A stretch of 64,000 nucleotides of DNA from Parazoarcus communis SWub3 = DSM 12120 (GTDB lineage: Bacteria > Pseudomonadota > Gammaproteobacteria > Burkholderiales > Rhodocyclaceae). The notes below the pieces were generated by a model. That model had not been told where the DNA came from. It saw only the letters and a program-made list of their open reading frames with translations, and searched no databases. Shown here piece after piece: positions 54,201 through 63,738 of the stretch (its first letter is position 1; every line of letters begins with the position of its first letter). The stretch spans positions 62,001 through 126,000 of the forward strand of contig NZ_QKOE01000010.1 of NCBI RefSeq assembly GCF_003226565.1, written 5' to 3'. The position numbers and the translations under genes are program-made.

Positions 54201-55487
54201 ATGCATCTCGCCCAGAACACCCAAACCCGTCGCTCCATCGCCATCGTCGGCGCCGGCCAGGCAGGCCTGCTGCTCGGTTGCGGCCTGCTCGACCAAGGCT
54301 ACGCGGTCACCATGGTCACCAACCGCACGGCCGAAGACGTCTGGAACGGCAAGGTCATGTCTTCGCAGTTCATCTTCGACCCCGCGCTGCAGATCGAGCG
54401 CGATTTCCGCATGAACCAGTGGGAAAAGGACTGCCCTGCCACCGACGGCATCAGCTTCTCCATCCCCATGCCCGACGGTAGCGGCAACAAGGCCATGCAC
54501 TGGCATGCCCGTCTCACCGCGCCCGGCCAGTCGGTGGACCAGCGGGTGAAGATGCCCGGCTGGATGAAGGAGTTCGTCGCCCGCGGCGGCGATCTACGCT
54601 TCGAAGATGTCGGTGTCGAACAACTGGAAGCGCTGTCTCGCGAACATGAACTGGTCCTGCTGGCCGGCGGCAAGGGCGAAATCGTCAACCTGCTCGGCCG
54701 CGACGAGAGCCGCTCGCCGATCAAGCAACCGATGCGCCAGCTGGCCCTGACCTACGTCACCGGCATGAAACGCCACGACTACTACGAGTGCGTCAACTTC
54801 AACCTGATCCCCGGCGTCGGTGAGTACTTCGTCTTCCCCGCGCTGACCACCCATGGTGCCAACGGCACCCAGGCCTGCGACATCATGGTGTTCGAGGGCG
54901 TACCTGGCGGCCCGATGGACTGCTGGGGCGACGTCAGGAGCCCGGAGCAGCATCTGGCAAAGAGCCTGGAGATCCTCAAGACCTTCGTGCCCTGGGAATA
55001 CGAACGCAGCCGCGACTGTCAGCTGACCGACGCCAACGGCATCCTCGCCGGCCGCATCACCCCCACCGTGCGCAACGCGGTGTTGACCTTGCCCTCCGGC
55101 CGCAAGGTGTTCGGCATGGGCGACGCGGTACTGGTCAATGACCCCATCACCGGCCAGGGCTCCAACAACGCCACCAAGGGCGCCAAGCACTACTACGACG
55201 CCATCCTGGCGCGCGGCGACCAGGCCTTTGACGAAGCCTGGATGCGCCAGACCTTCGACGCGCTGTACAACGGCTACGCCGAAAAGGTCGTGCGCTGGAC
55301 CAACAGCCTGCTGTTCCCGCCGCCCGAGCACATCGTCAAGCTGCTTGGCACCGCGCAACAGGTTCCCAGCATCGCCTCGCGTATCGCCAACGGTTTCAAC
55401 GATCCACGCGACTACGCCAACTTCTGGTTTGATCCGGCCGACACCGACCGTCTGATCGACACCGAGATGCAGAAACTGGCCGCCTGA
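54201..55487 (+). CDS. Styrene/indole monooxygenase-type FAD oxygenase
   Basis: A 428-residue single-component oxygenase subunit of the StyA family. GAGQAG at 17-22 binds FAD and the protein has the StyA-like second half (DAVLVNDPITGQGSNNATKGAKHY). It uses reduced FAD made by a separate reductase, here the gene 85 bases downstream, to epoxidise or hydroxylate styrene or indole. AAGGAGA before the ATG is a strong start. StyA-like enzymes in iif/ind clusters start indole breakdown. I assign indole as the likelier substrate because of the neighbouring anthranilyl-CoA genes, not from sequence alone. Confidence 0.88.
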   Translation: MHLAQNTQTRRSIAIVGAGQAGLLLGCGLLDQGYAVTMVTNRTAEDVWNGKVMSSQFIFDPALQIERDFRMNQWEKDCPATDGISFSIPMPDGSGNKAMHWHARLTAPGQSVDQRVKMPGWMKEFVARGGDLRFEDVGVEQLEALSREHELVLLAGGKGEIVNLLGRDESRSPIKQPMRQLALTYVTGMKRHDYYECVNFNLIPGVGEYFVFPALTTHGANGTQACDIMVFEGVPGGPMDCWGDVRSPEQHLAKSLEILKTFVPWEYERSRDCQLTDANGILAGRITPTVRNAVLTLPSGRKVFGMGDAVLVNDPITGQGSNNATKGAKHYYDAILARGDQAFDEAWMRQTFDALYNGYAEKVVRWTNSLLFPPPEHIVKLLGTAQQVPSIASRIANGFNDPRDYANFWFDPADTDRLIDTEMQKLAA

Positions 55488-55572
55488 AGCCAGCCGCGCA
55501 TCCCCCGCCTCCGCGCGTCACGGCCTGTACCGTGCCGTCGCGGAGAGGGTCCACGACAAGGAGCAGCACATC

Positions 55573-56097
55573 ATGATCGACCCCCGCCAGTTCCGTAACG
55601 CCCTGGGCCACTTTGCCACCGGCGTCACCATCGTCACCACCCGCGATGCGCAGGGCGAGCCCGTCGGCGTCACCGTCAACAGCTTTGCCTCGGTCTCACT
55701 CGAACCGCCCCTGGTGCTGTGGAGCCTGGCAAAAAAATCCTGGAGCCTGGCCGCCTTCGAGCACAACCCCAACTTTGCCATCCATGTGCTTGCCAGTGAC
55801 CAGCAGAGTCTGTCCGATCGCTTTGCCCGCGCCGGCACCGACAAGTTCGCCGACCTCGACACCGCAAACGGCCTGGGCAACATTCCGCTGCTGCCCAACT
55901 GCGCCGCCGTCTTCCAATGCACGGTCGAACACCGCTACGACGGCGGCGACCACCTGATCCTGGTCGGTCGGGTTCAGGACTTCAGCACCACCGAACACCC
56001 CCCGTTGCTGTTCTACCGCGGCCGCTACGCCGCTCCCGAGCCGGAAACCCTGTCGTTTGCCGGGCTGATGCGGGCAGTCAGTCCGGCTGCAGCCTGA
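55573..56097 (+). CDS. Flavin reductase partner of the monooxygenase (StyB/HpaC-like)
   Basis: A 174-residue flavin reductase-like domain protein. The N-terminus (FRNALGHFATGVTIVTT) and VTVNSFASVSLEPPLVLWSL form the FMN/FAD-binding barrel, and GDHLILVGRV holds the conserved histidine. It should supply reduced FAD by NADH oxidation to the StyA-like protein encoded just upstream. Co-direction and short spacing support a two-component system. Confidence 0.92.
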   Translation: MIDPRQFRNALGHFATGVTIVTTRDAQGEPVGVTVNSFASVSLEPPLVLWSLAKKSWSLAAFEHNPNFAIHVLASDQQSLSDRFARAGTDKFADLDTANGLGNIPLLPNCAAVFQCTVEHRYDGGDHLILVGRVQDFSTTEHPPLLFYRGRYAAPEPETLSFAGLMRAVSPAAA

Positions 56098-56225
56098 ACC
56101 GGGGCGACGCAAGTCGCTGACAGACCGACAATACACAGCACAGCACTGCCCCGGCTGACCCCGGGGCTGCGAGCTCACCCGCTGCATGCGGCTACGCCCC
56201 CCTTGTACGCACGGGCGTTGAATGC

Positions 56226-57236
56226 CTATCCAGGCACGCTCTCGACAAGGTTCTGCTGCTCGACCAGGGAACGCAGGGTATTGCTGCCAGGCTTGCCCTG
56301 GTAATTGCAGCAATGATCGACCGCCGCACTACCGCCAAGTAGCGGACAGCCGGCAAACAACTCGGCCACCCAGTCGACAAAGGCGCGCACCTTGGGCGAC
56401 AGGTGACGGTTGGCGGGGTAGATTGCCGATATCGGCATCGGTGCCGGGCTCCACTGCGGCAGGACTTCGCGCAGTGCGCCGGATTCAAGGTGCGGCAATG
56501 CCATGAAGCGCGGTGCCTGCACCAGACCGAAACCCTGCAGCGCGCAAGCAAGATAGGCATCGCCGTCGTTCACCGAAACCACACCGCTCACCTTCACCTC
56601 GGTCACCTGGCCGTCCACCACAAAATCCCAGTCGAGGCTGCGCCCGGTAAGGCTGGAAAAGTAATGCACCGCGCGATGATGGGCGAGATCCTCAAGGGTC
56701 TTCGGCTCACCATAACGTTCCAGGTAGGACGGCGCCGCACAGGTGACGCCAAAAAAGGTTCCGATACGCCGCGCCACCAGCGAGGAGTCCGGCAACGCAC
56801 CGATGCGGATGGCGCAATCGACCGCCTCGCGCACCATGTCCACCGGGCGATCGGTCATACCGATGGCAAGCTCCACCTCGGGATAGCGCTCGTGAAACTC
56901 GCACAATCGCGGAATCAGTACCAGGCGCCCGATCATGGCCGGCACGTCGATGCGCAGCCGTCCGCGCGGCGCACGTGCCGCTTCGCGAAACGAGGCTTCG
57001 GTCTCCTCCACGTCAGCCAGAATGCACTGGCAGCGCTCGTAGTAGGCCGCACCGTCCGGCGTCAGGCTCAGGCGGCGGGTACTGCGGTTGAGCAGACGCA
57101 CCTGCAGCAAACGCTCGAGGTTCTGGATGATGGTGGTGACGGTGGCACGTGGCAGCCCCAGGCTGTCGGCCGCCCGTGAAAAGCTGTTGGCATCCACCAC
57201 CCGGGTAAACACTTGCATGGCCTGAAAGCGATCCAT
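56226..57236 (-). CDS. LysR-family transcriptional regulator
   Basis: A 336-residue regulator with the LysR winged helix at the N-terminus (AMQVFTRVVDANSFSRAADSLGLPRATVTTIIQNLE) and a type 2 periplasmic-binding effector domain from about residue 90. The C-terminal 40 residues extend beyond the usual LysR length. It is divergent from the efflux operon, the layout of mexT and mexEF-oprN, so it probably controls it, with the palindrome at 57293-57311 as a likely site. Confidence 0.92.
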   Translation of the reverse strand: MDRFQAMQVFTRVVDANSFSRAADSLGLPRATVTTIIQNLERLLQVRLLNRSTRRLSLTPDGAAYYERCQCILADVEETEASFREAARAPRGRLRIDVPAMIGRLVLIPRLCEFHERYPEVELAIGMTDRPVDMVREAVDCAIRIGALPDSSLVARRIGTFFGVTCAAPSYLERYGEPKTLEDLAHHRAVHYFSSLTGRSLDWDFVVDGQVTEVKVSGVVSVNDGDAYLACALQGFGLVQAPRFMALPHLESGALREVLPQWSPAPMPISAIYPANRHLSPKVRAFVDWVAELFAGCPLLGGSAAVDHCCNYQGKPGSNTLRSLVEQQNLVESVPG

Positions 57237-57292
57237 GACTCCTCCGCATGCGAACTTCGCTGGCCGGATTATGCACGTCTTCCGTCAAGGAT

Positions 57293-57311
57293 TATTCGTC
57301 CTGAGCGAATA
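57293..57311. promoter_or_regulatory. Candidate LysR operator
   Basis: TATTCG-N7-CGAATA is a perfect inverted repeat that contains the T-N11-A core of LysR boxes. It lies 57 bases upstream of the LysR start in the gap shared with the efflux operon. A half-copy (CCGAATA) follows 14 bases further on. Confidence 0.55.
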
Positions 57312-57514
57312 GTGTTTCCGTTATCCGAATATTTATCCACCCAAGAACAACACCCAGAATTGATGCATCGCGGCAATCCAAGCCTGACACCCCACCCGGT
57401 CGCCAGCTTGGGTCCGCCTCGCAAGCGCGCTGCATCAACCACCCCCGCAGCGCGATCCAAAACTCGATCCGATGCCCGTCACCCGGCGTATCGGAACCCC
57501 ACTGGAGCAACGCG

Positions 57515-58711
57515 ATGCCATTCTTGCGCAAACCCTATGCCCTCGCGACCGCCGTCGCGCTGACCCTTGCCCTCGGCGGCGGGCTCGCCACCCTGGCGGT
57601 ACAGGCCGGCCCCCAGCCGGCAACCGCCGTCGCACCAGCCGCCGCAGTCGACGTCGCCACTGTTGCCAGCCAGCACATCACCGACTGGCACAACTACTCA
57701 GGTCGCCTCGAAGCCGTCGACCGGGTCGAGATCCGGCCCCAGGTGTCCGGCACGATCGTCGCGGTCCACTTCGAAGACGGTGCGCTGGTACGCAAGGGCG
57801 ACCCGCTGTTCACCATAGACCCCCGGCCCTACGCTGCCGTGCTGGAGCAGGCCCGTGCCGGCCTGGCCGCGGCCGAGGCACGGGCGGCCTATACGGCAAA
57901 CGATCTTGCCCGCGCCGAACGCCTGATTGCCGACAACGCGATCGCCCGTCGCGTGCTCGACGAAAAAGAGAACGCCGCCCGCGAAGCGGCAGCCAACCGG
58001 CTGGCCGCACGCGCCGCGGTGGAGTCGGCGCGGCTCAACCTGGAATACACCCGCATCACCGCGCCGGTGTCCGGCCGCGTGTCACGCGCCGAAGTCACCG
58101 TGGGCAACGTGGTCGCCGCGGGCGCGGGCTCACCGCCACTCACCACATTGGTCTCGGTCGCGCGAATCTACGCCGCCTTCGATGTGGACGAACAAAGCTA
58201 TCTCGCCTTGATCAACGGTCGCCAGAGCGGCGCTGGCGTACCGGTGCACCTCGGCCTGGCCAATGAGGACGACTACCCGCGTCGCGGTGTCGTGAGTTCG
58301 GTCGACAACCGGATGGACACCTCGTCGGGAACGATCCGCGTGCGTGCGGTGTTCGACAATCCGGACGGCACCCTGCTTCCCGGCCTATACGCCCGCATCC
58401 GGCTGGGCAGCAGCAACACACGCGAAGCCCTGTTGATTGACGAACGCGCGATCGGAACCGATCAGAACAAGCGCTTCGTGCTGGTGGTGGACGACGCCAA
58501 TCGCACCGCCTACCGCGAAGTCAGCCTGGGGGGTGCACAAAGCTCCCTGCGGGTGGTCGAGGACGGCCTGCAGGCGGGCGAGCGCATCGTGGTCAACGGC
58601 CTGCAGCGCACCCGCCCCGGCCAGACCGTCAGCCCCAACCCGGTGCTGATGTCCGGCAGCCCCCACCCGACGGCACCAAGCGCCCGTGCCACCACCGCCG
58701 ACAACAGCTGA
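57515..58711 (+). CDS. RND efflux periplasmic adaptor subunit (MexE-like)
   Basis: A 398-residue membrane fusion protein. The N-terminus has a signal or anchor helix (about 8-30). Biotin-lipoyl-like halves (VEIRPQVSGTIVAVHFEDGALVRKGDPLF and YTRITAPVSGRVSRAEV) flank a helical hairpin, followed by beta-barrel and membrane-proximal domains. No lipobox cysteine is evident. It should link the inner-membrane pump to the outer-membrane channel encoded downstream. GGAG precedes the ATG. Confidence 0.93.
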   Translation: MPFLRKPYALATAVALTLALGGGLATLAVQAGPQPATAVAPAAAVDVATVASQHITDWHNYSGRLEAVDRVEIRPQVSGTIVAVHFEDGALVRKGDPLFTIDPRPYAAVLEQARAGLAAAEARAAYTANDLARAERLIADNAIARRVLDEKENAAREAAANRLAARAAVESARLNLEYTRITAPVSGRVSRAEVTVGNVVAAGAGSPPLTTLVSVARIYAAFDVDEQSYLALINGRQSGAGVPVHLGLANEDDYPRRGVVSSVDNRMDTSSGTIRVRAVFDNPDGTLLPGLYARIRLGSSNTREALLIDERAIGTDQNKRFVLVVDDANRTAYREVSLGGAQSSLRVVEDGLQAGERIVVNGLQRTRPGQTVSPNPVLMSGSPHPTAPSARATTADNS

Positions 58712-58721
58712 GACGGACGCC

Positions 58722-61700
58722 ATGAACATCTCGAAGTTCTTCATCGACCGGCCGATCTTTGCCGGCGTGCTGTCGGTGCTGATCCTGCTCGGCGGCCTGC
58801 TGGCGATGTTCCAGCTGCCGATCTCGGAGTACCCGGAGGTCGTGCCGCCTTCGGTGGTGGTGCGCGCCCAATACCCGGGTGCCAACCCCAAGGTCATCGC
58901 CGAAACCGTCGCCTCGCCGCTGGAAGAGTCGATCAACGGCGTCGAAGACATGCTGTACATGCAATCGCAGGCCAACAGCGACGGCAACCTTGCGCTGACC
59001 GTGCATTTCCGCCTCGGCGTCGATCCGGACAAGGCCCAGCAACTGGTACAGAACCGCGTGTCGCAGGCGCTGCCGCGACTGCCTGAAGACGTGCAGCGTC
59101 TGGGCGTGACCACGGTCAAGAGCTCGCCAACGCTGACCCTGGTTGTCCATCTTGTGTCACCCGACGACCGCTACGACGCCACCTATCTGCGCAACTACGC
59201 GGTGCTCAACGTCAAGGACCGTCTGGCGCGCATTCCTGGCGTTGGCGAGGTTGCCATCTGGGGCGCCGGCAACTACGCCATGCGGGTGTGGCTGGACCCC
59301 AACAAGGTCGCCCAGCGCGGCCTCACCGCAAGCGACGTGGTACGCGCGATCCGCGAGCAGAACGTGCAGGTCGCGGCCGGCGTGATCGGCGCCTCGCCCA
59401 CACTGCCCGACGTGCCGCTGCAGTTCTCGGTCAACGCCCGCGGACGGCTGTCGACCGAAACCGAGTTCCGCGACATCGTGCTCAAGACCGCGGCCGATGG
59501 CGGCGTCACCCGGCTGAGCGACGTCGCGCGGGTCGAACTCGACGCCTCCGAGTACGGTCTGCGCTCGCTGCTCGACAACCAGCCGGCCATCGGCATGGGC
59601 ATCATGCAGTCGCCCGGCGCCAATGCGCTGGCCGTCTCCGGGCAGGTACGCGCGGTAATGGCCGAGCTCAAGCAGGATTTCCCCAGCTCGGTCGATTATC
59701 GCATCGAATACGACCCCACCCAGTTCGTCCGCGCCAGCATCGACGCGGTGGTGCTGACCCTGCTCGAGGCGGTGGCGCTGGTGGTGCTGGTGGTGATCGT
59801 GTTCCTGCAGACCTGGCGCGCATCCATCATCCCGCTGCTCGCGGTGCCGGTGTCCATCGTCGGCACCTTTGGCCTGATGCTGGCCTTCGGCTACTCGATC
59901 AACGCACTGTCGCTGTTCGGCATGGTGCTGGCCATCGGCATCGTGGTCGATGACGCCATCGTCGTGGTCGAGAACGTCGAGCGCAACATCGCCGCCGGAC
60001 TCAACCCGCGCGACGCCACCTACCGCGCCATGCAGGAGGTCAGCGGCCCGATCATCGCAATCGCGCTGACCCTGGTCGCGGTGTTCGTGCCGCTTGCTTT
60101 CATGACCGGGCTCACCGGCCAGTTCTACAAGCAGTTCGCGATGACCATCGCCATCTCGACGGTGATCTCGGCGTTCAACTCGCTGACCCTGTCACCCGCA
60201 CTCGCCGCCCTGCTGCTCAAAAGCCACCACGGCGAGGGCCACGACAACGACGGGCGCCCCGACTGGCTCACGCGGGTGATGATCCGGCTGTTCGGCGGTT
60301 TCTTTGCCCGCTTCAACCGCTTCTTCGGCCGTGCGTCGGAGGGCTATGGGCGCGGCGTCCGCGGGGTGATCTCACGCAAGACATCGGTCATGGGGGTGTA
60401 TGTGGGTCTGCTGGCCCTCGCCGCGGGAATGACGTGGATCGTGCCCGGCGGTTTCGTGCCGGCACAGGACAAACAATACCTGATCAGCTTCGCCCAGCTG
60501 CCCAACGGCGCCTCGCTCGATCGCACCGAGGATGTGATCCGGCGCATGAGCGAAATCGCGCTGGCACAGCCCGGCGTGCAAAGCGCGATCGCCTTCCCCG
60601 GCTTGTCGATCAACGGCTTCACCAACAGCTCGTCGGCCGGCATCGTGTTCGTCACCCTCAAGCCCTTTGCCGAGCGTCGCGCGCCGGAACTCTCCGCGAA
60701 CGCGATCAGCGCCGTGCTCAATGGCCAGTACGCCGCGATCAAGGACGCCTTCATTGCCGTGTTCCCGCCACCGCCAGTGATGGGTCTGGGCACGCTGGGT
60801 GGCTTCAAGCTGCAGATCGAAGACCGCGGCGCACTCGGCTACGCCGAACTCGACGCTGCGGCAAAGGCCTTCATCGCCGCCGCACAACAGGCACCCGAGC
60901 TCGGCCCCAGCTTCACCAGCTACCAGATCAACGTGCCCCAGCTCGACGTCGATCTGGATCGGGTCAAGGCCAAGCAGCTTGGGGTATCGGTCACTGACGT
61001 GTTCGACACCATGCAGATCTATCTCGGCTCGCTGTACGTGAACGACTTCAACCGCTTTGGCCGTGTCTTCCAGGTACGTGCCCAGGCTGACGCGCCTTTC
61101 CGCGCGCGACCGGACGACATCGGTCAGTTGAAGACACGCAACGCCGCTGGCGAGATGGTGCCGCTGTCCTCGCTGGTCCGGGTCAGCAACGGCTTTGGCC
61201 CGGAGATGGTGGTGCGCTACAACGGCTACACCGCCGCCGACATCAACGGCGGACCCGCGCCCGGTTATTCGTCCGACCAGGCCGAAGCCGCGGCCGAGCG
61301 CATCGCCGCCGAGGTACTGCCACCGGGGATCCGGTTCGAATGGACCGACCTCACCTACCAGAAGATCCTCGCCGGCAACGCGGGCATGTGGATCTTCCCC
61401 TTGAGCGTCCTGCTGGTGTTCCTGGTGCTGGCGGCCCAGTACGAGAGCCTGACCTTGCCGCTGGCGGTGATCATGATCGTGCCGACCAGCATCCTGGCTG
61501 CGCTCACCGGCGTGTGGCTGACCGGCGGCGACAACAACCTGTTCACCCAGATCGGGCTGATGGTGCTGGTCGGCCTGTCGGCCAAGAACGCCATCCTGAT
61601 CGTCGAGTTTGCCCGCGAACTGGAACTGCAGGGCAGCCCCCCGCTCCACGCCGCGATCGAGGCCAGCCGCCTGCGCCTGCGTCCGATCCTGATGACCTCG

Positions 61701-61988
61701 ATCGCCTTCATCATGGGCGTCGTGCCGCTGGTGCTGTCCTCCGGCGCCGGCTCGGAGATGCGTCAGGCGATGGGCATCGCCGTGTTCTTCGGCATGCTCG
61801 GGGTCACGCTGTTCGGCCTGTTCCTGACGCCGGTGTTCTACGTGCTGCTGCGTACCCTGGGCAAGGGTCACAGGCTGCACACCGCCAGCCCGCACGCAGC
61901 ACCGCTGATCGTGCCCCACGTTTCGCCACTCGATGCGCCGCTCGCGGCAGCCCACGCCGCCCCCGCGTCCCCACCGCACAGCGCCTGA
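58722..61988 (+). CDS. RND (HAE1) multidrug efflux pump (MexF-like)
   Basis: A 1088-residue inner-membrane proton antiporter. It starts with the family pattern FFIDRPIFAGVLSVLILLGG and has the paired aspartates D410/D411 in GIVVDDAIVVVENVERN that relay protons. Large periplasmic loops lie at about 30-335 and 560-870 with the expected twelve helices. The C-terminus extends about 40 residues rich in His, Ala and Pro. MexF/OqxB-type pumps export quinolones, phenicols and aromatic compounds. An ATG 36 bases earlier overlaps the adaptor gene and is not family-like. Confidence 0.95.
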   Translation: MNISKFFIDRPIFAGVLSVLILLGGLLAMFQLPISEYPEVVPPSVVVRAQYPGANPKVIAETVASPLEESINGVEDMLYMQSQANSDGNLALTVHFRLGVDPDKAQQLVQNRVSQALPRLPEDVQRLGVTTVKSSPTLTLVVHLVSPDDRYDATYLRNYAVLNVKDRLARIPGVGEVAIWGAGNYAMRVWLDPNKVAQRGLTASDVVRAIREQNVQVAAGVIGASPTLPDVPLQFSVNARGRLSTETEFRDIVLKTAADGGVTRLSDVARVELDASEYGLRSLLDNQPAIGMGIMQSPGANALAVSGQVRAVMAELKQDFPSSVDYRIEYDPTQFVRASIDAVVLTLLEAVALVVLVVIVFLQTWRASIIPLLAVPVSIVGTFGLMLAFGYSINALSLFGMVLAIGIVVDDAIVVVENVERNIAAGLNPRDATYRAMQEVSGPIIAIALTLVAVFVPLAFMTGLTGQFYKQFAMTIAISTVISAFNSLTLSPALAALLLKSHHGEGHDNDGRPDWLTRVMIRLFGGFFARFNRFFGRASEGYGRGVRGVISRKTSVMGVYVGLLALAAGMTWIVPGGFVPAQDKQYLISFAQLPNGASLDRTEDVIRRMSEIALAQPGVQSAIAFPGLSINGFTNSSSAGIVFVTLKPFAERRAPELSANAISAVLNGQYAAIKDAFIAVFPPPPVMGLGTLGGFKLQIEDRGALGYAELDAAAKAFIAAAQQAPELGPSFTSYQINVPQLDVDLDRVKAKQLGVSVTDVFDTMQIYLGSLYVNDFNRFGRVFQVRAQADAPFRARPDDIGQLKTRNAAGEMVPLSSLVRVSNGFGPEMVVRYNGYTAADINGGPAPGYSSDQAEAAAERIAAEVLPPGIRFEWTDLTYQKILAGNAGMWIFPLSVLLVFLVLAAQYESLTLPLAVIMIVPTSILAALTGVWLTGGDNNLFTQIGLMVLVGLSAKNAILIVEFARELELQGSPPLHAAIEASRLRLRPILMTSIAFIMGVVPLVLSSGAGSEMRQAMGIAVFFGMLGVTLFGLFLTPVFYVLLRTLGKGHRLHTASPHAAPLIVPHVSPLDAPLAAAHAAPASPPHSA

Positions 61989-62007
61989 CCCAGACGGACA
62001 CCAGACC

Positions 62008-63537
62008 ATGAACACGCACCCCGCAACCCGTTCCCCTGCCCGGCACCTGCCACTGCTGCTCGCCACCCTGCTGGCGGCGGCCGGCTGCTCGCTGACGCCG
62101 GTGTACGAACGCCCCGCAGTCAGCACCCCGGCCGCCTTCAAGGAGGCCGAACCGGCACCCGCAACCGCCACCAGCCCGCACTGGAAAACCGCCACGCCGG
62201 CCGAACACACGCACCGCGGCGACTGGTGGACGGTGTTCGGCGACGACACACTGAACGCACTGCAGGCCGAAGCCCTGGCCGCCAACCAGGACCTCAAGGT
62301 CGCCGTCGCCCGCCTGGCCCAGGCCCGCGCGCTGGAAGGCGGCACCCGCGCCGAGCGCCTGCCCCAGGTGGACGCCGGCTTCGGCCCCACCCGCCAACGC
62401 CCCTCGCCCGCCTCGCAGGGGCTGGATGCCGACGCTTCGACCCCCACCACCACGGTGTGGCGGGCACAAGCCAGCATCGGCTACGAGTTCGACCTGTTCG
62501 GCCGCGTCGCCGCCACCGTGGATGCCGCCAACGCCAGCACCCAACAAAACGAGGCCCTGCTGCGCTCGGTACAGCTCGCGCTGCAGGCCGACGTCGCGCA
62601 GGCCTACTTCCTGCTGCGCGAACTCGACGCCGAACAGGCGCTGTTCGGCGCCACGGTGGATTTGCGCGGCGAAGCGCTGAACCTGGTGCAGCGCCGCTTC
62701 GAAGCCGGCGACATCGGCGAACTGGACGTCGCCCGCGCACGTACCGAGCTCGCCTCGGCACAATCGGAGGCTCACGGCATCGCACGCCGTCGGGCGGCAA
62801 CCGAGCACGCGCTGGCCAGCCTGCTCGGCAAGCCGCCGGCCGAGTTCAGCTTCGCCCCGCAGCCGCTCGGCCGCATCACCGTCGCGGTGCCTGCCGGACT
62901 CCCGTCGGCGCTGCTGGAGCGCCGTCCCGACATTGCTGCCGCCGAGCGCGCCATGGCTGCGGCCAATGCCCGCATCGGCGTCGCCCGCGCCGCCTTCTTT
63001 CCGCGCCTGACCCTGACCGGCGCGCTCGGCTACGAATCGGCCGAACTCGGCGACCTGTTGCAGTGGTCGAGCCGCACCTTCCTGCTCGGTCCGCTTGCCG
63101 GTACCGTGCTATCGCTACCGATCTTCGATGGCGGCCGTCGTCAGGCCGAACTCGAGCGCAGCCGCGCCGCCTGGGAGGAAGACGTCGCCCGCTACCGTCA
63201 GACCGTGCTGACCGCCTTCCGCGAGGTGGAGGACAGCCTCGCCGCGGTACGCATCCTCGGCGATCAGACCCAGGCTCAGGATACGGCAGTGGCCGCCGCC
63301 GAACGCGCCGCACAGCTATCGCAACTGCAGTACCGCGAAGGCGCGGCGAGCTTCTTCGAAGTCATCGACGCCGATCGCAGCGTGCTACAGCAACGCCGCG
63401 CGTCGGTACAACTGGACGGCGAACGGGCGCGCGCAACAGTGGCGCTGATCCGGGCGCTGGGCGGCGGCTGGGATACACCGCCAACGCTCGGCCATGGCCC
63501 CACGCCAGACGCCGGGCTGATCGCACGGCAACACTGA
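62008..63537 (+). CDS. Outer-membrane efflux lipoprotein (OprN/NodT family)
   Basis: A 509-residue outer-membrane factor with a lipoprotein signal peptide ending at lipobox LAAAGC (C27), then two repeated OEP domains with long alpha-helical stretches and ERRPDIAAAERAMAAANARIGVARAAFFP, typical of the NodT group. It forms the exit duct of the pump encoded just upstream. I chose ATG 62008, 19 bases after the pump stop; a longer frame overlapping the pump lacks the signal peptide at its N-terminus. Confidence 0.94.
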   Translation: MNTHPATRSPARHLPLLLATLLAAAGCSLTPVYERPAVSTPAAFKEAEPAPATATSPHWKTATPAEHTHRGDWWTVFGDDTLNALQAEALAANQDLKVAVARLAQARALEGGTRAERLPQVDAGFGPTRQRPSPASQGLDADASTPTTTVWRAQASIGYEFDLFGRVAATVDAANASTQQNEALLRSVQLALQADVAQAYFLLRELDAEQALFGATVDLRGEALNLVQRRFEAGDIGELDVARARTELASAQSEAHGIARRRAATEHALASLLGKPPAEFSFAPQPLGRITVAVPAGLPSALLERRPDIAAAERAMAAANARIGVARAAFFPRLTLTGALGYESAELGDLLQWSSRTFLLGPLAGTVLSLPIFDGGRRQAELERSRAAWEEDVARYRQTVLTAFREVEDSLAAVRILGDQTQAQDTAVAAAERAAQLSQLQYREGAASFFEVIDADRSVLQQRRASVQLDGERARATVALIRALGGGWDTPPTLGHGPTPDAGLIARQH

Positions 63538-63681
63538 AGCCCGGGAGACCGCCCGCCACCGTCACGGCCCATCCTGGGCCAGCGCCATACACCGCGGTCT
63601 CCCGCCTGCTGACTTCCGGGGCGGCGTGTTTGATGAAACGGCCATCAGTCAGGGGCGCACAAATAGCTGAAAATCCGATAT

Positions 63682-63710
63682 TTGATAACTACCTGAAATA
63701 CAGCTAAAGT
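63682..63710 (+). promoter_or_regulatory. Promoter of the HipB-like gene
   Basis: TTGATA (63682-63687) and TAAAGT (63705-63710) are 17 bases apart. They overlap the left arm of the operator-like repeat, consistent with autorepression. Confidence 0.55.
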
Positions 63711-63732
63711 TCATTTAGTTGAATTTCAGGTA
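63690..63732. promoter_or_regulatory. Operator-like inverted repeat before the HipB-like gene
   Basis: TACCTGAAAT (63690-63699) and ATTTCAGGTA (63723-63732) are perfect ten-base inverted arms. A nested imperfect repeat AGCTAAA/TTTAGTT lies inside. The right arm ends six bases before the ATG, so a bound antitoxin would cover both promoter and ribosome site. Confidence 0.7.
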
Positions 63733-63738
63733 ATCGCC

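Noticed and set aside
60372-62477. A 701-codon minus-strand frame opposite the RND pump and outer-membrane factor genes
   Set aside because: It crosses two well-supported genes and has a composition typical of antisense translation.
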